Positions 39,176 through 48,503 of a DNA stretch of 64,000 bases are shown here, piece by piece. The position numbers were made by a program, and so were the translations under genes. Source of the stretch: Thalassotalea litorea (lineage in GTDB: Bacteria; Pseudomonadota; Gammaproteobacteria; Enterobacterales; Alteromonadaceae); assembly GCF_005843925.1 (NCBI RefSeq), contig NZ_VCBC01000017.1, positions 1 to 64,000 of the forward strand. Direction: 5' to 3'. The notes beneath the pieces were generated by a model that was not told the origin of the DNA, did no database searches, and saw nothing but the letters and a program-made list of their open reading frames with translations. The number at the start of each line of letters is the position of its first letter. Within the stretch, counting starts at the first letter, position 1.

Positions 39176-41074
39176 ATGAAACTCACTCAACTGGCTTTAT
39201 TATTTATCGCCGCGCCAATGCTTTACGCTTGCGGTGGCGGTTCGGATCCCAATGACGGTTTCACGCCACAGGATCCGATCACTGGTGATAATATCGTGTT
39301 AAATGACACTGTGATTGCCCAAGGCAGTGCCATCGAGTTGATTTTATTGCTAAATCGCAACGATATCCGCGATATTCGTTGGCAGCAAACCAGTGGTCCT
39401 TCGGCGAGTCTGGTGCACACCGAAGGCAAAGTACTCGCCTTTACGGTTCCAAGTTCCGGTGATTATAGTTTTACTGTCAGTTTTAATAGTGATGGCCAGA
39501 ATTATCAGGACTCGGTAAGTTTTAGTGCGACATCCGAAACCCCAACCCTAGTTGCGCGCCTTGGCCATAGTGTGGTTGAAGGAGGCGGTGTTTCATTGCG
39601 CGCGTTTTTAGATCAATCGTTTGACGAACAGAATGTTAACTGGCGTCAGGTTCAGGGCCCAAATGTGAGTTTTAACTCACGCAATGAAAGTTCTCGCTTA
39701 ACGATTTTTAACGCACCACAAGTAAATCAGGATACGGTGATTGAGCTTGAAGCCTCCGTAACAGACCCTAGTGATGGCACGGTTTACACCGATACGGTAT
39801 CTTTGTTAGTCGAAAATACCGCCGGCATCGCCAATGACGCCTATTTTGACGACGCGCCACTGGCAAAAGTATTTCCCTATAACAGCGACAGTCCTTATCG
39901 CAATGAACTGGTAGATTGTGTTTACTCGAATCAATTGACCAACTCCTGTCGGCTTTCTACCCTGCCATTATTGGCTCAGGATACACTTAACCCAACGATT
40001 GAAGATATTATGGACCGGGTTGTTGTATCGCACCGTTGGATGGGCGACAGATTCAAACAATACCTGCAGGCCTACGATAACTTCAACGATTTTAAAAACC
40101 TGTTACGAGCGACCACCGCGATTGTTATTTCCTATGATGTAAGACCTTCTTTTTACTGGACAGCAACCGGAGCCATCTATCTGGATCCCAATTCACTCTG
40201 GCTGACAGTAGACGAGCGCGACACCATCAATGAAGCACCGGATTTTCGCGCAGATTTTGGTCGCGATTTACAGTTCGTGATCCCATGGCGCTATACCAAA
40301 GATAATGAATACGTGAGTTTCTTTTTTGATCCCAATGACCGTGAAAACCGTCCTTTAGAAGACATTAAATATGATTTAGCGGATTTGCTGTATCACGAAT
40401 TGGGACATGCGAATGACTTTTTGAGCCCCGCTGACTGGTCATCGTTCTCATCGTCGATGCGCATTGTCGATGCTGCTAATCAAAACAGTGAAATTTCTGA
40501 ACGACTAAACAACATTTATCCCTTGTTAAGTCAGGAAATGCTCGGTCTTGCCGCAGTGCGATTTTTAGGGGCTCAGGCAAACAGCACTCAACAAGCTTAC
40601 CTACCAGCTGATGTTGCAGAATTTTACAAAAATGACTTGGCCAATGACTTTTACAATTACACCACCACGCGAGAAGATCTGGCGATTTTGTTTGAAGAAA
40701 CAATGATGGCTCTGCGTTTTGGGGTTCGCCGTGACACCGCAGTGACCAATGCGCCTACGGGTGATGATATCACCGGCGACGATTACATCGTCACCTGGGG
40801 TCAACGCGGCCGCGTAGCGGTCAACGACATCCTGCCTCGAGCGATTTTCGTGACCGAACAATTATTGCCTGAATTTGATATTAACAATAAAGCCGATGAG
40901 TTACTGCCACCGGTGTTAATGACACCGGGTCAGTCCTGGGTTGATAATCTGGAACTCACGCCAAGTAACGGCGAGCAATTGCTGAGTCGTCCTGCTGCGT
41001 TTTCTGGCTCTAGGAGCAGACAGCCAATATTATTCCAACGCTACCAACCGCATTTACGCGATGATCCTAATTAA
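39176..41074 (+). CDS. Lipoprotein with PKD-like domains and a metallopeptidase motif
   Basis: Protein of 632 residues with a lipobox (MLYACGGG) at residue 19. Two PKD- or REJ-like beta domains follow (RWQQTSGPSASL near residue 65 and NWRQVQGPNVSF near 155). The second half carries HELGHANDF at residues 407-415, a gluzincin HExxH motif, so a zinc peptidase is possible; a third ligand is not certain. Much of the remaining sequence is unlike known families. It follows the DUF2069 gene by 17 bases. Confidence 0.72.
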   Translation: MKLTQLALLFIAAPMLYACGGGSDPNDGFTPQDPITGDNIVLNDTVIAQGSAIELILLLNRNDIRDIRWQQTSGPSASLVHTEGKVLAFTVPSSGDYSFTVSFNSDGQNYQDSVSFSATSETPTLVARLGHSVVEGGGVSLRAFLDQSFDEQNVNWRQVQGPNVSFNSRNESSRLTIFNAPQVNQDTVIELEASVTDPSDGTVYTDTVSLLVENTAGIANDAYFDDAPLAKVFPYNSDSPYRNELVDCVYSNQLTNSCRLSTLPLLAQDTLNPTIEDIMDRVVVSHRWMGDRFKQYLQAYDNFNDFKNLLRATTAIVISYDVRPSFYWTATGAIYLDPNSLWLTVDERDTINEAPDFRADFGRDLQFVIPWRYTKDNEYVSFFFDPNDRENRPLEDIKYDLADLLYHELGHANDFLSPADWSSFSSSMRIVDAANQNSEISERLNNIYPLLSQEMLGLAAVRFLGAQANSTQQAYLPADVAEFYKNDLANDFYNYTTTREDLAILFEETMMALRFGVRRDTAVTNAPTGDDITGDDYIVTWGQRGRVAVNDILPRAIFVTEQLLPEFDINNKADELLPPVLMTPGQSWVDNLELTPSNGEQLLSRPAAFSGSRSRQPILFQRYQPHLRDDPN

Positions 41075-41170
41075 TGGGATACAGATCCGCTCTGAAGCGC
41101 ACTGCGCTGTGAAAAGAATGGTTAAATAAAACATGCTCAAATAAACGAATCGTTTAATGCTATCAATCGT

Positions 41171-41195
41171 AAAGGCCAGAATAGTTCTGGCCTTT
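41171..41195. terminator. Bidirectional terminator between lipoprotein gene and hda
   Basis: GGCCAGAA with TTCTGGCC around TAG, flanked by AAA and TTT. It lies 97 bases after the lipoprotein gene and two bases past the hda stop. Confidence 0.85.
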
Positions 41196-41196
41196 A

Positions 41197-41901
41197 TTAT
41201 TTGAGTAAGACAGATTTAATAAAAGGGATGGTAATTTTTCGTTGTTCTCGAATTGAAGCTTTATCGAGTATATCGAGACTGTCAATCAACGACATCATGT
41301 CACGAGATAAACGATTGATAAGGTATTTCGCGGTTTCATCGTTAATTTCGATGCCACGTAATCTGGCGCGATGGATCACAGCCGCAGCCTTACCATCATC
41401 GGTTAATGGTTTAACTTGCTCTACCATCCCCCAGGTAATACGAGATAAAAGATCCGGTAAACGGATCCCTAATTGCGACGCACTATCGTTACCACTTAAA
41501 ATGATTTTTTTATCGTTTTCGATAACCCGGTTATACAGATCAAATATCGCCCTTTGCCAACAATTAGAATGTGCAATCAGTTGTAAGTCATCAAGACAGA
41601 TGATATCGACTTGCTCCAAATCCGTTAGCACTTCAACCGACATGTCGAGCAGTTCTGCCATCGGCAAGCATACTGAACTCAAGCCCAGTTCGCTGGCATA
41701 GGCACAACTTGCATGCAACAGGTGCGATTTACCGACCCCTTTTTGACCAAATAAATAAAAGCCATGGGTACCATGACTTTTCCCTTCGACAAATGCCTTA
41801 AGGTTGGCGATCAGAGGCTGTGGCGCAGAACAATAAAAACTCGTAAACGTTTCATCGTCTGGTAAATGAACTGCTAAAGGCAGTTGATTGTATTTCGACA
41901 T
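41197..41901 (-). CDS. hda: DnaA regulatory inactivator Hda
   Basis: AAA+ protein of 234 residues that, with the clamp, makes DnaA-ATP hydrolyse after initiation. The N-terminal clamp-binding motif is QLPLAV at residues 6-11. The ATP site is FGQKGVGKSHLL, Walker B ICLDDLQL, and the sensor region LGIRLPDLLSRI. The start at 41901 has GGAAGGGG directly upstream and overlaps the stop of the DUF2066 gene (TAATG). A longer start at 41913 lies inside that neighbour. The pair is the common arrangement. Confidence 0.93.
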   Translation of the reverse strand: MSKYNQLPLAVHLPDDETFTSFYCSAPQPLIANLKAFVEGKSHGTHGFYLFGQKGVGKSHLLHASCAYASELGLSSVCLPMAELLDMSVEVLTDLEQVDIICLDDLQLIAHSNCWQRAIFDLYNRVIENDKKIILSGNDSASQLGIRLPDLLSRITWGMVEQVKPLTDDGKAAAVIHRARLRGIEINDETAKYLINRLSRDMMSLIDSLDILDKASIREQRKITIPFIKSVLLK

Positions 41902-42995
41902 TACCCCTTCCAAATAAACCGGCTTATTTGTTCAGACTGACCGCGCACAAGCGGGTCATTGCCTTCAACCAGTTTCCCTTCCAATTTTAACGCTTGTTTA
42001 ATGGCAGATTCACTCGATAACAAGGAAAGGTTGAAGAGCATGTTAGCGCCTTGCACAGAAACCAGCTGCACGTTGGATACTTGTGTGAGACTTTCCAAAA
42101 ACTCTTTGACTTCTTTGAATGTCGCCATTGAATCAACATTTAAAATTTCAATCTGGGTCGAGTGATTTGCCTCAACCGAAACACTGTACGAATTTTGCTG
42201 ATATAACGACTGCGCAATACCATTGACAACCTTGCTCACCAATTCTTCGCTGTCACTGCCTTCATAGCGCATGGATGACCGCGTACCATTGACAAATAGC
42301 GTCCAATCAATGGCTTTAAGCTGACTGTCGGATGTTCTTTTAGATGACTCTAACAACGAATTGTCCGATAAACGCACCACCACGATCGCTTCCGAATGAT
42401 AACGACCTGACGCCTGTGCTAAGGGTTGTTGAAAGCGCCCCCAGACATCACCCGTGGAAACTTCCATGGCATCGGTTAAATCCATTAAAGGAAAATTCAC
42501 CGGTAGTCCATACATGCCTGACTGTTCTTTAAACGTGTTGACGATAGGTTCCGGCGAAGAATCGGCAATAATCGCTCGACGATTGCCCTGCTCTTGCGCA
42601 AACCAAACCGTAATTAACGGACGATGCTTACCCCAAATGCCAACCTGTGCCTTTTGCAGTAACAAATTTATTTTGTCGGGATCAAAGTCTGCCACTAGAT
42701 ACGTTTGGCGATCCTGCTGAGCATAACTAAATTGGCTCAGGTAATTATCAGGACGACGTAATGCGGAACTTAGCGTGCTGTTGCTGGCGACAGATTCACT
42801 GCCGGCAATTTTTACCAGCACCTGGCGAAACGCGTCTCGTACCGCTTGTTGACGAGATTGCGAAGATTGACTGGGCACACTGACCTGCCCCTGATAGAGA
42901 TTATCAACCTGAACGGCGTTAACGGTTGCCACATTCAGGCCAATAAGCAAAAAACTTATTGCAGCGCGTTTAAACAGAATTTTTATCATTTTCAT
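41901..42995 (-). CDS. DUF2066 protein
   Basis: Protein of 364 residues with a signal peptide (AAISFLLIGLNVATVNA) and then a soluble periplasmic part. The family stretch SQSRQQAVRDAFRQVLVKIAGSES is near the start, and RPLITVWFAQEQ follows. DUF2066 genes precede hda in many gammaproteobacteria. Function unknown. Its stop overlaps the hda ATG, so translation is coupled. Confidence 0.87.
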   Translation of the reverse strand: MKMIKILFKRAAISFLLIGLNVATVNAVQVDNLYQGQVSVPSQSSQSRQQAVRDAFRQVLVKIAGSESVASNSTLSSALRRPDNYLSQFSYAQQDRQTYLVADFDPDKINLLLQKAQVGIWGKHRPLITVWFAQEQGNRRAIIADSSPEPIVNTFKEQSGMYGLPVNFPLMDLTDAMEVSTGDVWGRFQQPLAQASGRYHSEAIVVVRLSDNSLLESSKRTSDSQLKAIDWTLFVNGTRSSMRYEGSDSEELVSKVVNGIAQSLYQQNSYSVSVEANHSTQIEILNVDSMATFKEVKEFLESLTQVSNVQLVSVQGANMLFNLSLLSSESAIKQALKLEGKLVEGNDPLVRGQSEQISRFIWKG

Positions 42996-43348
42996 AGGGC
43001 GAATATTATCATAAAGACCAAGAATTTAACCAAGAAAAGAAAATATTTTCTCACAGAGATTTTAACCAGTGCGCAGCACTGGTAGAATAACCGCAATTTT
43101 TACCAGTGTAACGAGGGGACTGTTGAACTTTGTTGTTTGTTTTTTCAACAAACTGACGGCGATTTCTACAAAATTCATCGTATATCGCGAATGGATATAC
43201 ATGCATAGTATGAAGTTTTACGAAAATTGCAATCAATGTTTTACAAGTGGCGCTCTGTGAACTTAACTTTTTGCAGTAAACAAAGCGTTCTCAATAAAAC
43301 AAACAAGGTCAATTCCCCAACTGAACAGTCATTATGTAAGGGTACGAA
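42996..43348. promoter_or_regulatory. Upstream region of purM and DUF2066 gene
   Basis: About 350 AT-rich bases between divergent genes. A 7 bp palindrome, CCAGTGC with GCACTGG (43066-43082), is closest to the DUF2066 side. A short pair TTGTTG/CAACAA near 43130-43155 is weaker. No convincing PurR box was seen by eye before purM. Confidence 0.4.
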
Positions 43349-44389
43349 GTGAGCGAGCAGAAACAATCTCTTAGCTATAAAGATGCCGGTGTTGATATCG
43401 ATGCAGGAAATGCCTTAGTAGAAAACATCAAAGGTGCGGTAAAACGCACGCAACGTCCTGAAGTGATGGGCGGATTAGGCGGCTTTGGCGCCGTATGTCA
43501 ATTACCAACAGGCTACAAAGAGCCAGTACTGATCTCGGGTACTGATGGCGTTGGTACCAAATTACGTCTTGCCATCGATCTGAAAAAGCACGATACCGTC
43601 GGTATCGATCTCGTTGCCATGTGTGTAAACGACCTACTTGTCCAAGGTGCAGAACCACTATTTTTCCTGGATTATTACGCAACCGGCAAACTCGATGTTG
43701 ACGTTGCCTCTGACGTTGTCGCTGGTATCGCCGAAGGGTGTGTCCAATCTGGCTGTGCGTTAGTTGGTGGTGAAACCGCAGAAATGCCTGGTATGTACCA
43801 CGCCGGCGATTATGACATCGCAGGATTTTGTGTTGGCGTTGCCGAGAAATCTGAATTAATTACCGGCGAAGATGTTGCTGCCGGCGATCAGTTAATTGCT
43901 TTAGCCTCATCAGGACCTCATTCCAATGGTTTTTCATTAATCCGTAAAGTATTGGAAGTGAATAATACTGACACAAGCGAATTGCTGGCTGGTAAATCCA
44001 TTGCCGCGCATCTGTTGGAACCAACCAAAATTTACGTGAAATCGACTCTGGCGTTGCTTAAAGACGTAAAAGTCAATGCGTTATCTCACATTACCGGTGG
44101 TGGTTTTTGGGAAAATATTCCTCGCGTATTGCCTGCGGGCAGCAAAGCCATCATTGATGGTTCGAGTTGGCAGTGGCCGGAAATTTTCAATTGGTTGCAG
44201 GAAAAAGGCAACATTACCGAACACGAAATGTATCGCACCTTTAACTGTGGTGTTGGGATGATTTTGGCGGTTCCTGCCGACAAACTTGACCAGAGTTTGC
44301 AGATCCTAAACGCGAACGGCGAAAACGCATGGCACATTGGTGCGATTGACAATGCCGCTGAAGGCGACGAGCAGGTGGTAATCAAATAA
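43349..44389 (+). CDS. purM: Phosphoribosylformylglycinamidine cyclo-ligase
   Basis: AIR synthetase of 346 residues, fifth step of purine synthesis. The sequence SYKDAGVDIDAGNALVENIKG and GGLGGFGAVCQLP are nearly invariant, and SGTDGVGTKLRLA follows. It starts at GTG, which aligns with the E. coli N-terminus. It is followed at once by purN (no gap), as in E. coli. Confidence 0.96.
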   Translation: MSEQKQSLSYKDAGVDIDAGNALVENIKGAVKRTQRPEVMGGLGGFGAVCQLPTGYKEPVLISGTDGVGTKLRLAIDLKKHDTVGIDLVAMCVNDLLVQGAEPLFFLDYYATGKLDVDVASDVVAGIAEGCVQSGCALVGGETAEMPGMYHAGDYDIAGFCVGVAEKSELITGEDVAAGDQLIALASSGPHSNGFSLIRKVLEVNNTDTSELLAGKSIAAHLLEPTKIYVKSTLALLKDVKVNALSHITGGGFWENIPRVLPAGSKAIIDGSSWQWPEIFNWLQEKGNITEHEMYRTFNCGVGMILAVPADKLDQSLQILNANGENAWHIGAIDNAAEGDEQVVIK

Positions 44390-45040
44390 ATGTCCGATAA
44401 AAAACGAATTGTCGTTCTGATCTCGGGCAGTGGCAGTAATTTGCAGGCATTAATTGATGCCTGCGGTACTGGGCATATTGCAGGTGAAGTCGTCGGTGTG
44501 GTTTCAAATATCGCTGACGCCTTTGGCCTGACTCGTGCTGAAAACGCAGGTGTGGCAAATCAAGTTTTGTCGCATCGTGAGTTTTCCAGCCGGGACGCCT
44601 ACGACCAACAATTGATTCAGTGCATCGATGAATACACGCCAGATTTAGTGGTTCTTGCCGGCTTTATGCGGATATTGACGCCTGAGTTTGTCCAGCATTA
44701 TCAGGGGAAATTGCTCAATATCCACCCTTCTTTGCTCCCGAAATACCAAGGATTGAATACCCACCAACGCGCCATTGACGCCGGTGATGAAACCCATGGC
44801 GTTAGTGTACACTTTGTAACCGAAGAGCTCGATGGCGGTCCGGTTATATTGCAGGCAAAAGTCCCGGTATTTGCAGAAGATACGGCATCAGACCTCGCAG
44901 AACGTGTGCACGAGCAGGAGCACCGTATATATCCGCTTGTTGTAAATTGGTTTTGTCAGGATCGCTTAACAATGTCGGAAAATTGTGCCATTCTTGATAA
45001 TGAGCCCCTGGCCGAAAACGGCTATGCCAATGAAGAATAA
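44390..45040 (+). CDS. purN: Phosphoribosylglycinamide formyltransferase
   Basis: Formyltransferase of 216 residues that makes FGAR from GAR with 10-formyl-tetrahydrofolate. The phosphate site SGSGSNLQALIDA is at the N-terminus, the catalytic Asn-His and Asp are in LLNIHPSLLPKYQG and ELDGGPVI. The start directly abuts the purM stop. Length is typical. Confidence 0.95.
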   Translation: MSDKKRIVVLISGSGSNLQALIDACGTGHIAGEVVGVVSNIADAFGLTRAENAGVANQVLSHREFSSRDAYDQQLIQCIDEYTPDLVVLAGFMRILTPEFVQHYQGKLLNIHPSLLPKYQGLNTHQRAIDAGDETHGVSVHFVTEELDGGPVILQAKVPVFAEDTASDLAERVHEQEHRIYPLVVNWFCQDRLTMSENCAILDNEPLAENGYANEE

Positions 45041-45137
45041 GGTGATTTAACATAATTATTATTCATAATTATTGAACTTCCCTTCATTGGTAGTTTCGAA
45101 TCTATATACGAAAACTTATACCAATAAAGGAGCGAAT

Positions 45138-45926
45138 ATGACCCAACGTCCGAAATTTTTACTCAGCCTGGTGTCGAGTCTGTTGCTCCTTTCCTTATCC
45201 GCTCTTGCAAACCAGACTGCATCGGCTGAAACACAAGAAATCGTCAGTAAAATCCCCGATTTTGTCGCAAAATACAATATCGTTCACGGTGGAGACATCG
45301 TTGGTAAAGCCACCAGAGCCCTAGTCAATCATGATGATGGGTCGGTGGAATTTAGTTATGAAACCAAAATCAAATGGATGATCTTAAAAGATAAACGCAA
45401 AGAAATAACCACCAATAAAATTGAAGATGGCCGAGTGATTCCGCTTACTTATGAATCGGTTCGTGAAGGCACCGGCAAAGATAAGTACTATCACTGGCAG
45501 TTCGATAAAGAAAATTCTCAGGCAACGGATCTAAAAAAAGAAAAAACCGTGGATATTGACTGGCCGGAAGGATTGCAAAGCAAACTCAGCTTTCATCTGC
45601 AATCCCGCTTTAATCTCATCAATGGCATTGATCGTTATCGCTTCCCTATCCTTTCCACGTCAGGAAAAGTTCGTGAGTATGCGTTTGAATACGTGGGCGA
45701 AGAAGAACTTATGCTGCCCTATGGTTTGGTCGACACAGTAAAATTACGTCGCCGCAAGAATGATGAAAAAATTACCTATGCCTGGTTTGCACCAAAGCTT
45801 AATTACCTGTTAGTTAAACTCCATCAAATAGAAGGCAGCTATCAACAAGTCCAGGCAGAACTCGTCAGCCTGGACCAGACGGAAGAAGAAGCTGACGATG
45901 CGATAACGCCAATTGAAGAACCCTAA
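45138..45926 (+). CDS. DUF3108 protein
   Basis: Protein of 262 residues with a signal peptide (FLLSLVSSLLLLSLSALA). The mature part is a beta-rich domain of the DUF3108 family (FVAKYNIVHGGDIVGKATR, later YAFEYVGEEEL). Function unknown; it is common after purN in Alteromonadales. AAAGGAG precedes the ATG at 45138; the frame runs from 45072 but that start would bury the signal. The last 48 codons recur, in diverged form, at 46211-46354. Confidence 0.85.
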   Translation: MTQRPKFLLSLVSSLLLLSLSALANQTASAETQEIVSKIPDFVAKYNIVHGGDIVGKATRALVNHDDGSVEFSYETKIKWMILKDKRKEITTNKIEDGRVIPLTYESVREGTGKDKYYHWQFDKENSQATDLKKEKTVDIDWPEGLQSKLSFHLQSRFNLINGIDRYRFPILSTSGKVREYAFEYVGEEELMLPYGLVDTVKLRRRKNDEKITYAWFAPKLNYLLVKLHQIEGSYQQVQAELVSLDQTEEEADDAITPIEEP

Positions 45927-46017
45927 CCCCGCCTATGGTGGTCATAGGTCAATTACCGAATTAGTATCCGTATCGTTCAATCAATTAAAGGGCATTCTTC
46001 AACGACCCAGTCCCCTG

Positions 46018-46201
46018 ACATCTTTGTAAGGGGTCAGAGTCAATTATTAAAATATAATTTCTATATATTTCAAATAATTAAATCTCATTCCAGCACTACT
46101 CTGTCCCCTGAAACAAACTTTAAAGGGACACAGTCATTCACTTTACAATCCTAACCCATTGATATTTATCACATTGATATAATGATAATTGACTCTGACC
46201 C
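46018..46201. mobile_element. Palindromic repeat element (MITE/REPIN-like), copy 1
   Basis: The 170-190 base element is repeated at 47377-47562, nearly identical. Its ends are GGGGTCAGAGTCAATTAT and its reverse complement at the right, here one base short of a perfect match. A second inverted pair of the form GACTCTGTCCC is inside but has two changes in this copy. Elements of this pattern are associated with REP-type transposases in gammaproteobacteria; none is in the window. Confidence 0.75.
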
Positions 46202-46210
46202 TGTAGGATC

Positions 46211-46354
46211 TGGTTTGCGCCCAAGTTGAACTACTTACTGGTGAAGTTGCATCAAATCGAAGGCAGTTATCAACAAGTACAAGCCGAATTAGTTAGTCTT
46301 GAATTGTCACTAGACGAAGCCGACGATGCGATAAAGCCAATTGAAGAACCCTAA
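46211..46354 (+). pseudogene. Diverged duplicate of the DUF3108 3' end
   Basis: Forty-eight codons match the last 48 codons of the DUF3108 gene, in frame, with the same stop. The protein differs at about five of 47 positions (the TEEE part becomes LSLDE), while many third codon positions differ. No start codon or upstream part of the gene is present; repeat copy 1 lies directly to the left. The high synonymous difference means the fragment is not a recent copy of its neighbour and more likely came from a different allele. Confidence 0.85.
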
Positions 46355-46561
46355 AAAAATGGGTAAACCATTCTGGCTCAATGCCACACTTAAATACGTA
46401 TTTTTACTGCGTTCCAGCCTACTGACATAACATTTATGAAACAATAAAAATCAGAAATTCATCATCTGTCTGATAAGTCGTCTGAAATTTGCGCATGTCT
46501 AATATCATGCTAAAGTTCAAGTGTATTCAACACGTTAGCGCCTACCTAAAACAGAGGATAT

Positions 46562-47365
46562 ATGGACATATTGAAAAGGTTTATAGGATACTTGATACAT
46601 CTGTATGTAAGTTTTTATTTTAGAAATAAAAATGTTTACGTAATAAGCGGACTTCGGCGTAGCGGCAATCATGCTTTGATCAATTGGCTTGCCAATTCTT
46701 TAGAGCGTTCACACGTTACTTTACTAAGCCTCAATTATCAGGTTTGTCAAACCCAGTCTGGAAAGACCATCTTAATAAATGAAGTGAACTTCTCTGGTTG
46801 TTTTTGGTTTTTAAAAAGGATCCGCCAAATTAAGCCTTTATTAAAGCATGCGGACAACGTGATAATATCTCTGGAAGATTATTTACCAGAGCCCAGAGAC
46901 AAATATATCCCGGCAACAGCCTGTAAAATAACGGTTAAACGAAAATTACTTAACATCATTGCCTCTCGGCTAACCCGTTCGATAAAACAAGCTTCCGTTG
47001 GACTCGATAGAGGAGATATGAGAATTGACGAAAGGATAGTCGACTATCGATACTGGCAAAATACCGCCAACGGCGACTGGCTTGTTTGGGATTTTGACTT
47101 GTGGCTTGCTAGCACGGACTACCGGAAAGAATTTTTAAAAAAACTGAGGTTGCAAGATGATATCCAACCTCAAATATCGATTCAGGGAGGAGGTTCCTCA
47201 TTTACTGGAAAAAATACGGCTCCGCAAGCGCATGATTTAAACTCTCGTTGGAAACACATCAAATGGCCCGACAGAGTGATAAATATGATTCGCAAGGATG
47301 CCGACGAATCCCTTTTGACCAATGAAGAGTGGGAATTCATATCTACCTACGTATCACCGGAATAA
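46562..47365 (+). CDS. Sulfotransferase-like protein
   Basis: Protein of 267 residues. Near the N-terminus VISGLRRSGNHALINWL matches the PAPS-binding P-loop of sulfotransferases, and WFLKRIRQIK plus VIISLEDYL could form the following strands. The rest is unlike familiar enzymes, so the substrate is unknown. It is AT-rich compared with its neighbours. It sits between two copies of a palindromic repeat, next to the DUF3108 fragment. It is likely acquired. Some surface-polysaccharide or lipid sulfation role is possible. Confidence 0.6.
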   Translation: MDILKRFIGYLIHLYVSFYFRNKNVYVISGLRRSGNHALINWLANSLERSHVTLLSLNYQVCQTQSGKTILINEVNFSGCFWFLKRIRQIKPLLKHADNVIISLEDYLPEPRDKYIPATACKITVKRKLLNIIASRLTRSIKQASVGLDRGDMRIDERIVDYRYWQNTANGDWLVWDFDLWLASTDYRKEFLKKLRLQDDIQPQISIQGGGSSFTGKNTAPQAHDLNSRWKHIKWPDRVINMIRKDADESLLTNEEWEFISTYVSPE

Positions 47366-47376
47366 ACAATAAACTC

Positions 47377-47562
47377 ACATCTTTGGTAAGGGGTCAGAGT
47401 CAATTATTAAAATATAATTTCTATATATTTCAAATAATTAAACCTCATTCCAGCACGACTCTGTCCCCTGAAACAAACTTTAAAGGGACAGAGTCATTCA
47501 CTTATCAATCCTAACCCATTGATATTTATCACATTGATATAATGATAATTGACTCTGACCCC
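47377..47562. mobile_element. Palindromic repeat element (MITE/REPIN-like), copy 2
   Basis: Perfect 18 bp terminal inverted repeats: GGGGTCAGAGTCAATTAT at 47390-47407 and its complement at 47545-47562. Inside is a perfect 11 bp inverted pair, GACTCTGTCCC (47457-47467) with its complement at 47485-47495. This copy is more intact than copy 1. It ends 15 bases from the yafJ stop. Confidence 0.8.
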
Positions 47563-47577
47563 ATGACCCCACAAGAT

Positions 47578-48363
47578 TTAGTTGTTGGTGTGCTGTTCTA
47601 TTACTTCTCCAAGCTTGAACAAGATGGCTTCGCCTTTGGCCATTTTTTGCCAGGACTCATCATCGGTCAGCGGCTGTGTAGCAATAATCGTCACCACATC
47701 GTTTGGCGTTGTTTCTTCTTTGAAATCCACCAACATTTCGGTGTCGATAAGCTTGGCCGGACCAAATGGAGCACGGCGAGTGATCCAATGTAATTTGGTG
47801 TCACAATAACAAAACACGAATTCACCATCGGACAATATGGTATTGAACACACCATATTGATTTATCGTTTGGCACAAAGCCGTTAGGGTTTTAAATAATT
47901 CCTCTGTTTGCGGTTTCTCACGGCCAAATTTATTCATTAATTGTTCGAGAATAAAGCAGAAAATCTGTTCACTATCACTCTCCCCGACCGCTTCGTGCCA
48001 GCTCGTTTCAAGTGCATCTTGGTAATCTTTTAGCTGACCGTTATGGGCAAAGGTAATATTTCGCCCCCATAATTGACGTACAAAGGGGTGAGTGTTTTCC
48101 AATGATACTTTTCCGACATTAGCCTGGCGGATATGACAGATCACCGCTTCACTCTTAATTGGATATTCTTTTACCAGTCTGGCAACCCGAGACGTTGCAC
48201 TTGGCAGCGGGTCTCGAAAAGTGCGACAACCTTTACCTTCATAAAAGGTGATGCCCCAACCATCTTTATGAGGTCCGGTTTTACCACCTCGCTCTATTAA
48301 GCCTGAAAAGCTAAACACGATATCCGTTGGGACATTGGCACTCATTGCCAATAATTCACACAT
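47578..48363 (-). CDS. yafJ: Class II glutamine amidotransferase YafJ
   Basis: Protein of 261 residues of the class II glutamine amidotransferase group, probably a stand-alone one. The nucleophile Cys is residue 2 (MCELLAMSANVP). HKDGWGITFYEG and HTHPFV-type positions (NTHPFVRQLWGRNITFAHNG) fit the family. AGGTGCC precedes the ATG. Its target is not known; related enzymes process damaged or modified amino compounds. It is adjacent to fadE, as in E. coli. Confidence 0.9.
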   Translation of the reverse strand: MCELLAMSANVPTDIVFSFSGLIERGGKTGPHKDGWGITFYEGKGCRTFRDPLPSATSRVARLVKEYPIKSEAVICHIRQANVGKVSLENTHPFVRQLWGRNITFAHNGQLKDYQDALETSWHEAVGESDSEQIFCFILEQLMNKFGREKPQTEELFKTLTALCQTINQYGVFNTILSDGEFVFCYCDTKLHWITRRAPFGPAKLIDTEMLVDFKEETTPNDVVTIIATQPLTDDESWQKMAKGEAILFKLGEVIEQHTNN

Positions 48364-48503
48364 TAGGCACCTGTACTCGTAAAAATCCGGTGAAAATAGA
48401 CGATAAAATTTAACACTGTAAACAAGGTATTTACACTTTTATCGTTATATTTGTTTTTATTTTTTCAAAGAAGGCGAAAATAAGCATTGAAAAGCGCCAG
48501 TTT

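Noticed and set aside
43260..43348. PurR operator upstream of purM
   Set aside because: Only a partial match to the consensus palindrome was found; too weak to list as a feature.
45072..45137. Earlier start of the DUF3108 gene
   Set aside because: Extra residues would precede a clear signal peptide, and the AAAGGAG site sits before the ATG at 45138.
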